Below are positions 1 to 8,201 of a stretch of 64,000 nt of DNA, in pieces. The stretch is from positions 1,441,495 to 1,505,494 of the forward strand of contig NZ_JAWXCX010000001.1 in assembly GCF_033845285.1 (NCBI RefSeq). The letters are read 5' to 3'. Position numbers and translations under genes: made by a program. The notes below the pieces were generated by a model, which was given only the letters and a program-made list of their open reading frames with translations, did not search any database and was not told the origin of the DNA. Within the stretch, counting starts at the first letter, position 1. Each line of letters starts with the position of its first letter. This DNA is from Marinococcus sp. PL1-022 (GTDB lineage Bacteria > Bacillota > Bacilli > Bacillales > Marinococcaceae).

Positions 1-14
1 AAATCAATGTTCAT
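1..14 (-). CDS. 5' end of a gene cut by the window edge (third or later gene of ECF operon)
   Basis: Only the first codons (Met-Asn-Ile-Asp) are inside the window. An ATG reads leftward from position 14, preceded by a strong ribosome site (AAAGGAGCG, six bases upstream) that overlaps the stop codon of the EcfT gene. The spacing implies translational coupling to the ECF transporter operon, so the product may act on the transported substrate. Nothing can be said about its family. Confidence 0.6.
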
Positions 15-27
15 AAAATACGCTCCT

Positions 28-855
28 TTACGTTAAATGGTACCAGTAGCCGCCGGCATGAATCGCAACGAGCATCAGGGCATTCATTGCGATAAAAAGG
101 TATTCGCGCGGGCCAAAGGTTAAATGGGAAAGCTTTTGCTTCTTTGCTTCGCTGCTGTGAAGAGAATAAGAAAAACCCCGAACCTCGAGTGCTTCCACGG
201 TAGTGCGTGTCCGTTTGGCCGTATTAAGCATCATCGGGTAAAACGCTTTGACGACAATAACGGTGTAGTAATAGACGAGCCGCCATTTCAATATGCCATG
301 CCTCTGCGGCGCTTTTCCGCGAAGCCGGAACGACTGAATAATCTGCTGGTATTCATCCATCAGGATAGGCAGCATCCGGTATCCGTATGAAACGGCGAAG
401 CTGAACTGGGCCGGTACACCGAAGCTCAGTAGGGCATCACTCAGCTTTTCCGGGTCCATACTCGCAAATGCCGCCACGCTTGCGATAGACATAATGCTGA
501 TTTTGAATGTTAATAGGAGAAGTGAAGTATAAGCCTCCATATCTCCGCCGAGTATAAACACAACCAGAAAAATATACCCAAGCTCACTGAGAATACCGAT
601 GGATAATAAAAAGATGATCAGCGGACTGACGCGGGTGACGACTGCTAAAACGGACGTGTAAAGCATAAGTCCGAGCAAAATAAAAATGTTGAATGTAAAC
701 CACGGCAGCAGGCTCACGATAAAGTACCAGACGATCACAGTCCGGGGGTCCACCTGTCCGAGGTACGTTTCTTTTTTTCCGTAAGCCGTTTTCAGCAGTT
801 CAAGCTTGATCCATTCGATGTTGTACGTCTTTTTTAATTTATCAACTAACTCCAT
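28..855 (-). CDS. ECF transporter transmembrane (T) component, EcfT/CbiQ family
   Basis: A 275-residue integral membrane protein. It should couple ATPase movement to a substrate-binding S component in an energy-coupling-factor importer. Several hydrophobic segments span roughly residues 40-130 and the C-terminus. An Ala-rich/Arg motif (SFRLRGKA, then RTRTTVEALEVRGF) matches the two coupling helices with the conserved A-R-G signature that contacts the ATPases. The ATG lies inside the 3' end of the ATPase gene (14 bp overlap), so the two are probably co-translated. It is the third gene of a minus-strand operon (S, fused ATPase, T). The substrate is not known from sequence. Confidence 0.88.
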   Translation of the reverse strand: MELVDKLKKTYNIEWIKLELLKTAYGKKETYLGQVDPRTVIVWYFIVSLLPWFTFNIFILLGLMLYTSVLAVVTRVSPLIIFLLSIGILSELGYIFLVVFILGGDMEAYTSLLLLTFKISIMSIASVAAFASMDPEKLSDALLSFGVPAQFSFAVSYGYRMLPILMDEYQQIIQSFRLRGKAPQRHGILKWRLVYYYTVIVVKAFYPMMLNTAKRTRTTVEALEVRGFSYSLHSSEAKKQKLSHLTFGPREYLFIAMNALMLVAIHAGGYWYHLT

Positions 856-2545
856 GAGTAATTTCTTCCTTTATCCAATTGGTGAATTCCTCCACTGAAA
901 GAGGCGGCGGTTCTATATCAAGCTCGAGAGCCAGCTGAACGATTTGAGGGGGAACAAGGCCTGCGCGCTTCCAAATATACTCCTGGTCAAACATATCCCG
1001 GGGAAGGCCGTCGAAAATAAATTCTCCCCGGTCCATGACGATCACCCGGTTCGCCCACTCGGCAACGAGCTGCATATCGTGCGTTGCAATCAATACGGTA
1101 TCTACTTTGTTCATTTGCTGTAAAATACGGACGAGCTCTTTGCGGCTCTGCACGTCAAGGCTTGCGGTCGGTTCATCGAGCATCAGCAGCCTTGGCTCTG
1201 AAGCGAGCCCAACTGCCATGGACGCTCTCCGCTGCTGGCCGCCACTGAGCAGCCTGCCGTCTTTATCGAGCACATCCTCTAAGCGGAACGACTGGATAAG
1301 CTGCTCGATAAAAGCATCATCACTTTGGCCGCGGGAGCGATGATGAAAATATAAATCATTATAGACAGAATCCTGGATAAACATTTCCTCGGGGTTTTGA
1401 AATATGTAGGAGACAACTCCCGCTAGCTGCTCCAGGGATTTCTTTTTAACCGAATCTGCATGAATATCCCAAGAGCCTTCCGTAGGTTTAATCATGCCCG
1501 CAAAGCATTTCATTAATGTTGTCTTGCCTGCCCCGTTGGTGCCGACGAGCGCAATTTTTTCCCCGGGATAAAAGGAGGCGGACAGGTTATTTAAAATGTT
1601 CTTCCGCTCGTTGGCCATGGTTTTGGCGGAGAACGACAGCCGGTTCAGCGTCATAAGCGGCAGTTCTTCGCCTGCTGCTTTCTCTTTCGGACCAGCGGAA
1701 AGCGCAGGAGGATGGACATTTTGTTTAAAGTAGGTGTATCCTTCAGCGACAGTAACAGGAAAATCATGTTCCGGACCGCTATTCATATTTAAGGCGGCCT
1801 GCGTAACCTGAGGCGGGAAAATATCTCTCGACGTTAAATCGTGAATCTGTAAAAGCCCTTCTTTCACAGGGAGATTCCACAGCACGCGGCCGTGATCGAC
1901 GAGCAGTACCCGGGAGCAGAAATCAGCAATGAACTCGGTATGGTGTTCAATGACGATAATTGTCTTTCCGTAGTCGTTTTGGAGTTTTTGAAGCCGGCTG
2001 TAAATGTCTCTGGCATGATGGGGATCAAGCTGGGCTGCCGGTTCATCGATAATCAGTATCTCCGGGTCGAGCGCAAGCACGCCGGCAATAGCTGTTAAAT
2101 GCTTTTGGCCCCCGCTCAGCTGCCAGATGCTTTGGTCTCGTAGATGACTGATGCCAAGCGCTTCGAGCGCCCATTCGGCTTTTTTCATAAAAGCAGGGTC
2201 CCCGAAGTTTAAAGGAGCAAACGCCACGTCATCGAGGACGGTCGGACGCATTAGCTGGTTTTCAAAATCCTGGTACACGTAGCCTACAGCATGGCTCATT
2301 TCGGATACAGTCGTTTGGGAAACGCTCTTTGTGCCTACTCTGATTTCTCCTGAAAACGCTCCGGTGTAATAGTTGGGAATCAGCCCATTGATTGTTTTGC
2401 AGAGCGTCGTTTTGCCGCTTCCATTACCGCCGATGACCGCCGTGAATTCTCCTTGTTCTATCGAAAAATCAGCTCCGTTTAATACATAGTCAGAGGCACC
2501 GGGGTATTTAAAGTGAACATTCACTGCCTCAATAATTGCGCTCAT
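842..2545 (-). CDS. Fused double ATPase of an ECF transporter (EcfA-EcfA')
   Basis: A 567-residue protein with two tandem ABC ATPase domains that should power an ECF importer. Domain 1 (about residues 1-235) has Walker A GGNGSGKTT, signature LSGGQ and Walker B ILIIDEP. Domain 2 (about 295-530) has GTNGAGKTT, LSGGQ and LLMLDEP. Each ends with the switch His (IEHH, ATHD). The fused arrangement resembles YkoD of the thiamine-precursor YkoEDC system, but many ECF systems have it. I chose the ATG at 2545: it follows an AGGAGG site and overlaps the S-component stop by four bases (ATGA). An upstream in-frame extension would read through the S gene and is not believable. Confidence 0.9.
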   Translation of the reverse strand: MSAIIEAVNVHFKYPGASDYVLNGADFSIEQGEFTAVIGGNGSGKTTLCKTINGLIPNYYTGAFSGEIRVGTKSVSQTTVSEMSHAVGYVYQDFENQLMRPTVLDDVAFAPLNFGDPAFMKKAEWALEALGISHLRDQSIWQLSGGQKHLTAIAGVLALDPEILIIDEPAAQLDPHHARDIYSRLQKLQNDYGKTIIVIEHHTEFIADFCSRVLLVDHGRVLWNLPVKEGLLQIHDLTSRDIFPPQVTQAALNMNSGPEHDFPVTVAEGYTYFKQNVHPPALSAGPKEKAAGEELPLMTLNRLSFSAKTMANERKNILNNLSASFYPGEKIALVGTNGAGKTTLMKCFAGMIKPTEGSWDIHADSVKKKSLEQLAGVVSYIFQNPEEMFIQDSVYNDLYFHHRSRGQSDDAFIEQLIQSFRLEDVLDKDGRLLSGGQQRRASMAVGLASEPRLLMLDEPTASLDVQSRKELVRILQQMNKVDTVLIATHDMQLVAEWANRVIVMDRGEFIFDGLPRDMFDQEYIWKRAGLVPPQIVQLALELDIEPPPLSVEEFTNWIKEEITHGVS

Positions 2546-3417
2546 GCACTTTTCCTCCTCTGATCCTTCGTCTTGGTCCGTTTCAGCTGAATGCCAAGAG
2601 AAACAACGGCGATCAGCACAATCGCTGCTGCTGAAATAGGGAGCCAGATGTAGCCTTCCCCGAACTGCTCCAGGAATTCCGGCTGCCACACGGCGAAGTT
2701 AATATCCATTTCCGCCATGAATTCAGACACGATAGCGACGAACATTAAAAATACGGAGAGAATGACAAAGCGCACGGAGATCCATTCCGTCATCGACGCC
2801 TTCACACGTCCCTGTCTCGGTTCAATGCCAAGCAGGGGCTCAATTCGTCCGTAAAGCTTCGGAATAAGATACATAACCGGAATAATACCAAACAGAATCC
2901 CGGAGATAAGCATCTCCGTCACAAAGCTGACTCCTTCTATAGCCAGAATAGAGGCTGGAAGCCCCGGCACCGCTTCTACTTCCTCGATACCAAACCATAC
3001 CTTTCCGACATCCACTACGGTACTGAGCATTTGGTCAATCAAAACGCCTGTGGCTGCGGCCAGGGCAATTTGTTTTCGGCTGTTCAGGTTCGTAACAAGC
3101 AGGCCTGCAATGTACATGGCCAGCGTAAATTCGATAAAGCCCTCCAGTTCACCAAGACCGCCAAAATCACCAAGCAGCAGATCACCGAAAATGATTTCTC
3201 CGACTGATGCTCCAAAGGCGGCGTACAGCGGGTTAAACAGCATCACCAGCGTTAAAGGGATAAAAGCCAGGTACGAAATAGACAATTCGATGGGACCAAA
3301 CGTAAACTCCGGCAGCAGTTCAGTAAATAAATTGGCGAGACCAAACAATGACATCGACAGAATGAAAACCATCATTTTCTGCGACTGGGTGTACTCTGTG
3401 CGTTTTGTTGCTTCCAT
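2542..3417 (-). CDS. ECF transporter substrate-binding (S) component, substrate unknown
   Basis: A 291-residue membrane protein with about six hydrophobic segments and a short charged C-terminus. It is first in the S-ATPase-T operon, so by position it is the substrate-capture subunit. It is longer than typical S components (about 170-200 residues) because of an additional C-terminal membrane segment. The conserved-looking stretch GEIIFGDLLLGDFGGLGELEG is rich in Gly and acidic residues. No TPP, B12 or other riboswitch was seen in the short 5' region, so the substrate cannot be inferred that way. The ATG at 3417 follows AAGGAGG by about ten bases. The divergent RpiR regulator may control it. 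Confidence 0.72.
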   Translation of the reverse strand: MEATKRTEYTQSQKMMVFILSMSLFGLANLFTELLPEFTFGPIELSISYLAFIPLTLVMLFNPLYAAFGASVGEIIFGDLLLGDFGGLGELEGFIEFTLAMYIAGLLVTNLNSRKQIALAAATGVLIDQMLSTVVDVGKVWFGIEEVEAVPGLPASILAIEGVSFVTEMLISGILFGIIPVMYLIPKLYGRIEPLLGIEPRQGRVKASMTEWISVRFVILSVFLMFVAIVSEFMAEMDINFAVWQPEFLEQFGEGYIWLPISAAAIVLIAVVSLGIQLKRTKTKDQRRKSA

Positions 3418-3511
3418 ATGTACAAATCCTCCTTGTGTGTGATTACTTACGATATTACGCAACTAAAATTAAGGACATTTAAGAGAAACGTGAAGCTTAC
3501 GTAAAAAAATT

Positions 3512-3535
3512 AACTTTTTCTAAAGGTTGAAAGTT
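3512..3535. promoter_or_regulatory. Inverted repeat between ECF operon and RpiR gene (possible operator)
   Basis: AACTTT and AAAGTT arms separated by 12 bases lie in the 170 bp divergent region. RpiR regulators bind inverted repeats near their own promoters, so this is a candidate operator. It is AT-rich and could be chance. Confidence 0.25.
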
Positions 3536-3588
3536 TTTTTACATTAGGAAAGGATGAGCGTCTATACTCAACTCAGGAGGCGGTTAAA

Positions 3589-4425
3589 ATGAACGATCTA
3601 TTACAGCTTGACGACCATCAGCTTACCGGCAAGCAGAAGCAGATCGCCGATATTTTATGGAAACGCGGCTTGGGCGTTGCCTATATGAACGAAGCGGAAG
3701 TTGCCCAGGAGGCGGGGGTAAGCATTGCTTCGGTCTCGAGGTTCTGGGCGTTAGCGGGATACAAAAACTTTAAAGCATTTAAAGCAGCTGTCAGAGAGAA
3801 AATTGAAACGACACCGGAAAATAAATTGAAAAATTCGGTAAGCCAGACAAAAGACGATCCGCTTTTTGACCAGCTCGTGGATCAGCACTTTAAAAGCCTG
3901 GCGCTGACGAGCCAGCAGTTTGAAGAACGGACATTTAAGGCAGCTATTTTAACCATTATGAAGGCCACCACTGTCTTTATTCATGCGCCCGCTTCGTCGG
4001 AAGGGCTGGGGACGCTGCTGGAATTCCGGCTGAAGCGCTTCGGCTTTTCGGTGGAGCGGATTGCCAAAAGCGGCGCTGAGATCTATGAGTCTCTCATTCA
4101 CATGAACGAAGCAAGCACGGTCATTGTTTTTCAGTTTGTCGAGCCGCTGCCGGAAACAAAGGTTCTTCTCGATTACGCGCAAAAATGCGGAGCCGGTACG
4201 GTTTTAATTACGGATCGCCTTGTCTCGGAAATGAATGCGTCCGTGGATCATCTTTTGTACGTCTACCGGGGAGAGCAGTGGGAGTTTCACACGATGGTAA
4301 CACCAACCGTCATGCTCGAAGCACTCGTTATCGGAATAGGAAGCGAAATGGAGGAACAGTCCCTCGAGCAGCTAAAGAAAATCAGCCGGATCCGAAACCA
4401 TTACAAGCACATCGTTCCAAAGTGA
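3589..4425 (+). CDS. RpiR/MurR-family transcriptional regulator (HTH + SIS domain)
   Basis: A 278-residue regulator. The N-terminal HTH_6 domain (about residues 5-78) contains EVAQEAGVSIASVSRFW, the RpiR recognition-helix pattern. Residues 115-260 form a SIS sugar-phosphate-binding domain with the internal serine-rich loop APASSEGLGT. Family members sense phosphosugars and act on adjacent genes. It is transcribed divergently from the ECF transporter operon and upstream of the sugar-acid cluster, so either could be its target. The ATG follows CAGGAGG. A terminator lies 210 bp downstream, which separates it from kdgT and makes the ECF operon the more likely target. Confidence 0.88.
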   Translation: MNDLLQLDDHQLTGKQKQIADILWKRGLGVAYMNEAEVAQEAGVSIASVSRFWALAGYKNFKAFKAAVREKIETTPENKLKNSVSQTKDDPLFDQLVDQHFKSLALTSQQFEERTFKAAILTIMKATTVFIHAPASSEGLGTLLEFRLKRFGFSVERIAKSGAEIYESLIHMNEASTVIVFQFVEPLPETKVLLDYAQKCGAGTVLITDRLVSEMNASVDHLLYVYRGEQWEFHTMVTPTVMLEALVIGIGSEMEEQSLEQLKKISRIRNHYKHIVPK

Positions 4426-4637
4426 TGTTACATATGAAAACGAAAGGGAAATCCGTTATTTTTAACAAAAAAATCACTAAGGATTATGACAGAAGCCGTA
4501 AAAAAGATCTGCATAGAGATCGGTGGCCATTCAGTTGCTTGAGGGATTTGCTAACTGGTGTTAGTTATCAGAACGCTGTAAAAAGTAAAAACGCACTAAA
4601 TAGATTAGCTTAAAAAAAGAATTGCCCAAGGAGGCGT

Positions 4638-4667
4638 GAAGCTGGATATTATCCAGCTTCTTTTTTT
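4638..4667 (+). terminator. Rho-independent terminator after RpiR gene region
   Basis: A perfect 10 bp stem (GAAGCTGGAT/ATCCAGCTTC) with a three-base loop, followed by seven T. Confidence 0.9.
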
Positions 4668-4748
4668 GTTTTGTTTAATTTTGCAACTATTTTTAAAAAA
4701 TCCACTTTCACAGTTGAATAATTGATTAATATGTTTTATATTTCAACA

Positions 4749-4766
4749 TGTAAGCGGTATTATAAT
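4749..4766 (+). promoter_or_regulatory. cre-like site overlapping a -10 box upstream of kdgT
   Basis: TGTAAGCGGTATTA matches the CcpA cre consensus TGWAANCGNTNWCA except for the penultimate base. It overlaps TATAAT at 4761-4766. No good -35 is present, which suggests an activator-dependent promoter with possible catabolite repression. Confidence 0.45.
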
Positions 4767-4771
4767 AACTG

Positions 4772-4784
4772 TTGCAAATTGCAA
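4772..4784. promoter_or_regulatory. Paired TTGCAA half-sites upstream of kdgT
   Basis: TTGCAAATTGCAA contains two TTGCAA palindromes one base apart, just downstream of the -10. A further TTGCAA is at 4681-4686. They could be the binding sites of the PrpR-like regulator encoded at 8202-9932, as some family members use TTGC/GCAA elements. This is inference. Confidence 0.3.
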
Positions 4785-4805
4785 ATATTAAAGGGAGGTT
4801 GTATA

Positions 4806-5780
4806 ATGCGTATTAAAGCGAATATGGAGAAAATCCCTGGCGGCATGATGGTAGTCCCATTATTGCTTGGCGCTCTGATTAACACCTTTGCCCCTGGTAT
4901 GCTGAGGATTGGCGGCTTTACCCAGGCGCTTTTTGTCGATGGGGCACTGGTTCTAATTGCTTTGTTTTTACTTTGTGCAGGGGCGCAGATTAATGTACGA
5001 AATGTTGGAACTACTGTGGGGAAAGGCGTTACATTATTAACAGTGAAATGGGTGGTGGGCGCCTCCTTCGGTTTAATTGCCTATGCCTTTGCCGGTACAG
5101 ACGGTTTATTCCTGGGACTGGCTCCACTCGCTATCATCGCAGCTATGACAAACAGTAACGGCGGATTGTACGTAGCGCTTGTCGGCCAGTACGGAAAAGG
5201 AGATGACCGGGCGGCCTATTCCATCCTGGCGCTTAATGACGGTCCTTTTTTAACCATGGTGGCTTTATCGATTTTTGGCGCGATTGGATTTGTGGACGGC
5301 CTTTTCTCGGTCGTTGATTTTGTCGCCGTCCTTTTGCCTATTATTATTGGCGCGGTGCTCGGAAACCTGGATGAAGAAATGAGAGATTTTCTGGATTCCG
5401 GAAGCAATATGCTAATTCCGTTTTTCGCCTTCGCGCTGGGCATGGGGATTAACTTTGCAGACATTTTAGCCGGTGGCCTCGGCGGCATCGTACTCGGATT
5501 TATGACTGTATTTCTCACCGGCACTGCTGGCTACTGGGTATTCAAGCTGTTCAACTGGAACCCGATTGTAGGCGCATCGGAGGGTTCTTCAGCAGGCAAC
5601 TCCGTTGCGACTCCGGCAGCAATAGCTTCAGCCAATGCAGCCTTTGCCAGTGTGGAATCTGTGGCTACCGTCCAGGTGGCAGCGAGCGTTGTAACTACTG
5701 CTATACTACTGCCTATTTATGTAGGCTTTCTTGTGAAGCGTTTAGAGAAAAAAGGAAAACTTCAGACGTATCTTCAATGA
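4806..5780 (+). CDS. kdgT: 2-keto-3-deoxygluconate permease family transporter (KdgT)
   Basis: A 324-residue polytopic membrane protein with about ten hydrophobic segments, of normal length for the KdgT family (proton-coupled sugar-acid uptake). Family-like stretches include GGMMVVPLLLGALINTFAPG at the N-terminus, the TNSNGGLYVAL region, and a small-residue-rich EGSSAGNSVATPAAIA near the C-terminus. The start at 4806 has AAAGGGAGG at 4790-4798; the longer in-frame upstream start has no ribosome site. It precedes a DtnK-type kinase and a PdxA2-type dehydrogenase, so its substrate is probably a four-carbon acid sugar (threonate or erythronate) rather than KDG itself. Confidence 0.87.
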   Translation: MRIKANMEKIPGGMMVVPLLLGALINTFAPGMLRIGGFTQALFVDGALVLIALFLLCAGAQINVRNVGTTVGKGVTLLTVKWVVGASFGLIAYAFAGTDGLFLGLAPLAIIAAMTNSNGGLYVALVGQYGKGDDRAAYSILALNDGPFLTMVALSIFGAIGFVDGLFSVVDFVAVLLPIIIGAVLGNLDEEMRDFLDSGSNMLIPFFAFALGMGINFADILAGGLGGIVLGFMTVFLTGTAGYWVFKLFNWNPIVGASEGSSAGNSVATPAAIASANAAFASVESVATVQVAASVVTTAILLPIYVGFLVKRLEKKGKLQTYLQ

Positions 5781-5796
5781 CATTCAACGTAAAATG

Positions 5797-5830
5797 AGAG
5801 GATTTCAACACATGAAGTCCTCTTATTTTT
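5797..5830 (+). terminator. Hairpin with T-rich tail between kdgT and the kinase gene (attenuator?)
   Basis: An 11 bp stem (5797-5807 with 5813-5823, one G-T pair) and five-base loop, followed by TATTTTT. It sits inside an otherwise continuous operon, so it may reduce downstream expression rather than end transcription. Confidence 0.7.
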
Positions 5831-5851
5831 GCCAGACGAGGTGATTTTAAT

Positions 5852-7141
5852 ATGGATATATGTATTGTGGCTGACGATTTAACAGGAGCCAATGACTCCG
5901 GGGTACAGTGCACCCGGTACGGCTACCGGCCCTCGGTGGCCGTAAATGCACGCGATACAGGTGCTTTTGTGCATAAAAACGCACTTATCATCGACACAGA
6001 TTCAAGGGAAATGAATCCTGCATCCGCCTACCGGACGGTTAAGGATGCTGTCCATCCATTGGCAGTAAGCCCTCCGAAATTAATGTATAAAAAAATTGAT
6101 TCTACGATGAGGGGAAACATCGGAAGGGAATTAGACGCCCTGTATGACGCATTTTTTCCGGATTTTATCCTGATCAATCCCGCCTATCCTGAGAACGGCA
6201 GAACGGTGGTCAACGGGGAGTTATATGTGAACGGCCAGGCGTTAACGGAAACTGGAATAGCAACGCTTCCGAACCAGCGTGTGGGTTCTTCAACAGTTAC
6301 CGACCTGGTGCAGGCGCACAGCAGTAACCAGGCATATCACCTTACGGAGGAGGAAATATCCTCCGGAAGCCTGGAAAAACTACTGGCACAATTGAAAAAT
6401 GAAGGTGTAGTATATCTTAGCTTCGACGGGGAAACGGAGGAGCAGATGCTCCACCAGAGCCGCACGCTTGCAGCTGCCGGATACGATGTTATCTGGGCAG
6501 GCTCTGCGGGTGTGATGAAATTTTTACCGGAGATTTACGATTTAAGCGGGAGGAGTTCATCAGCCGAAAAAGCAGACCGGCTGACCGGGTGCGAATCTGT
6601 GTTGATTGTCGCAGGCAGCCGGAGTGATATTACGCAAAAGCAGAAAGCTCATCTGGAGGCGGAATATCCGGGGTGGACAGTGCCCCCGGAAATTTTTCTG
6701 GATCCCGGATGGCAGTCGGATGCTTCTATCAAAAACATCCTACGAGAGGCTTCCAGACAGAGTCATTCAGTTATGCTTATTTCCACGGATACGACGCCGG
6801 AGGCTGTAGAGAACGTGAAGGCAAAAGCGGAAGCGGTAAATATCCCGATGGTGGAGGCAACGAAAAAAATTGCTGAAGGCCTGGGAAGGTTAACGCGCCT
6901 GGTCTTCGACAGGAACACGTTTGATGCGATCGTCATGACGGGCGGGGACGTAGCGAAGGCGGTTTGTCTTTCGCTGGAAAGTACAGAATTTGAACTGATA
7001 CAGGAATTTGAGCCAGGGATTCCCCTGGGGCGGCTGCGCGGGTATTACAATCCAATTGCCATTACGAAGGCAGGGGCTTTTGGTACGGAAAAAACATTTG
7101 TTCATGCGATCGAAACGCTGAGAGGAGAGATTTTAACATGA
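5852..7141 (+). CDS. dtnK: Four-carbon acid sugar kinase (D-threonate/D-erythronate kinase, DUF1537)
   Basis: A 429-residue kinase of the DUF1537 family, which phosphorylates four-carbon acid sugars such as D-threonate at the 4-hydroxyl. The N-terminal domain begins CIVADDLTGANDSG, the hallmark of the family, with MYKKIDSTMRGNIG around residue 80. The C-terminal nucleotide-binding domain has VIVAGSRSDIT-like and IVMTGGDVA segments near residues 250 and 365. Length is normal. It overlaps the pdxA2-like start by four bases (ATGA). Established work on DtnK-PdxA2 pairs shows conversion of D-threonate to DHAP; this gene pair has the same arrangement. The exact stereoisomer is not readable from sequence. 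Confidence 0.88.
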   Translation: MDICIVADDLTGANDSGVQCTRYGYRPSVAVNARDTGAFVHKNALIIDTDSREMNPASAYRTVKDAVHPLAVSPPKLMYKKIDSTMRGNIGRELDALYDAFFPDFILINPAYPENGRTVVNGELYVNGQALTETGIATLPNQRVGSSTVTDLVQAHSSNQAYHLTEEEISSGSLEKLLAQLKNEGVVYLSFDGETEEQMLHQSRTLAAAGYDVIWAGSAGVMKFLPEIYDLSGRSSSAEKADRLTGCESVLIVAGSRSDITQKQKAHLEAEYPGWTVPPEIFLDPGWQSDASIKNILREASRQSHSVMLISTDTTPEAVENVKAKAEAVNIPMVEATKKIAEGLGRLTRLVFDRNTFDAIVMTGGDVAKAVCLSLESTEFELIQEFEPGIPLGRLRGYYNPIAITKAGAFGTEKTFVHAIETLRGEILT

Positions 7142-8133
7142 CAAAGCCAGTTATTGGGATCACGATGGGAGATGCTGCCGGCGTAGGGCCGGAAATTATT
7201 GTCAAAGCTCTGGCAGGCACCTCGGTTTATGACTACTGCACACCCGTGGTTATTGGCGACACCGGACGTTTGGAGGACGTCATCAAAATAACAGGCACCG
7301 GCCAGACTGTGGTGGCCATCGAAGATCCTTCAGAAGCGAAAGCGGATCCGGCCGTCATTTACTGCATCCAGGTAGGGGATCTAAATCCTGATCTTCCCTA
7401 TGGCCAATTATCCTTTGAAGCAGGGAAGCATGCATTTTTATATTTGGAAAAAGCGGTGCAGCTAGCCATGGCCAAGCGTATTGACGCTATCTGTACAGCG
7501 CCGTTAAATAAGGAAGCTCTTCAGGGAGCGGGCTACAATTATCCGGGGCATACGGAAATTCTGGCGGACCTGACCGGAACCGGGGATTATTCCATGATGC
7601 TCTCCGCGCCCAATCTGAAGGTGATTCATCTAACGACCCATCTGGGACTCAAGGATGCCATTGAAGCGATAACGCCGGAACGAACGTATAATGTGATTCG
7701 TCTTGCACACAGCACGCTTTCCAAGGCCGGCTTTACCGATCCGAAAATTGCCGTATGCGGCATTAATCCGCATGCCGGGGAAAACGGACTATTCGGCTAC
7801 GGCGAAGAAGAAAAACAGCTGCTTCCAGGCATACAAAAAGCCCAGGAGGAGCACATCAATGTGGAGGGGCCGTACCCGGCAGACACTTTATTTTTCCGTG
7901 CGGGACGCGGCGATTTTGACGTCGTCGTAGCGTGCTATCACGACCAGGGCCACGCGCCGGTGAAGGTGCTGGGCCTGGAGGCCGGGGTAAACATTACCGT
8001 TGGATTAAATTACGGCGTCATCCGCACCTCGGTCGATCACGGCACCGCCTTCGACATAGCCGGAAAAAATATCGCGGATGAGCGCAGTCTTCTGGAGGCA
8101 CTCACCATTGCAGCGGAGCTTGCTCCTAAATAA
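7138..8133 (+). CDS. pdxA2: PdxA2-type 4-phospho-threonate/erythronate dehydrogenase
   Basis: A 331-residue NAD-dependent dehydrogenase/decarboxylase of the PdxA family. It opens with KPVIGITMGDAAGVGPEI. It contains TAPLNKEAL (around residue 120), PGHTEILAD, the metal-binding CGINPHAGENGLFG region and YHDQGHAPVK with the catalytic or metal His/Asp. Next to a DUF1537 kinase it is best read as PdxA2, which oxidises and decarboxylates the 4-phospho sugar acid to DHAP, rather than the vitamin B6 enzyme. The ATG overlaps the kinase stop by four bases, so the two are translationally coupled. Confidence 0.87.
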   Translation: MTKPVIGITMGDAAGVGPEIIVKALAGTSVYDYCTPVVIGDTGRLEDVIKITGTGQTVVAIEDPSEAKADPAVIYCIQVGDLNPDLPYGQLSFEAGKHAFLYLEKAVQLAMAKRIDAICTAPLNKEALQGAGYNYPGHTEILADLTGTGDYSMMLSAPNLKVIHLTTHLGLKDAIEAITPERTYNVIRLAHSTLSKAGFTDPKIAVCGINPHAGENGLFGYGEEEKQLLPGIQKAQEEHINVEGPYPADTLFFRAGRGDFDVVVACYHDQGHAPVKVLGLEAGVNITVGLNYGVIRTSVDHGTAFDIAGKNIADERSLLEALTIAAELAPK

Positions 8134-8201
8134 TTCATTCTCCATCATGTGCATTTTTTCGTGTAAAATAGGAGGAAAATTGCATTAAAGGGAGTAAGTA
8201 A

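Larger units (their letters stand above)
4426..4805 (+). other. 380 bp non-coding stretch between RpiR gene and KdgT gene
   Basis: It holds no convincing gene. The first 190 bp has no good start with ribosome site. A terminator is at 4638-4667, a cre-like site and -10 at 4749-4766, and TTGCAA repeats at 4681-4686, 4772-4777 and 4779-4784. The kdgT ribosome site (AAAGGGAGG) closes it. Confidence 0.6.

Noticed and set aside
3418-3588. Riboswitch upstream of the ECF operon
   Set aside because: The region is short and AT-rich, with no TPP, cobalamin, preQ1 or other core motif visible.
4434-4613. Open frame after the RpiR gene (start near 4434) encoding a basic peptide
   Set aside because: It continues an antisense-phase frame of the RpiR gene, has no ribosome site and looks compositionally random.
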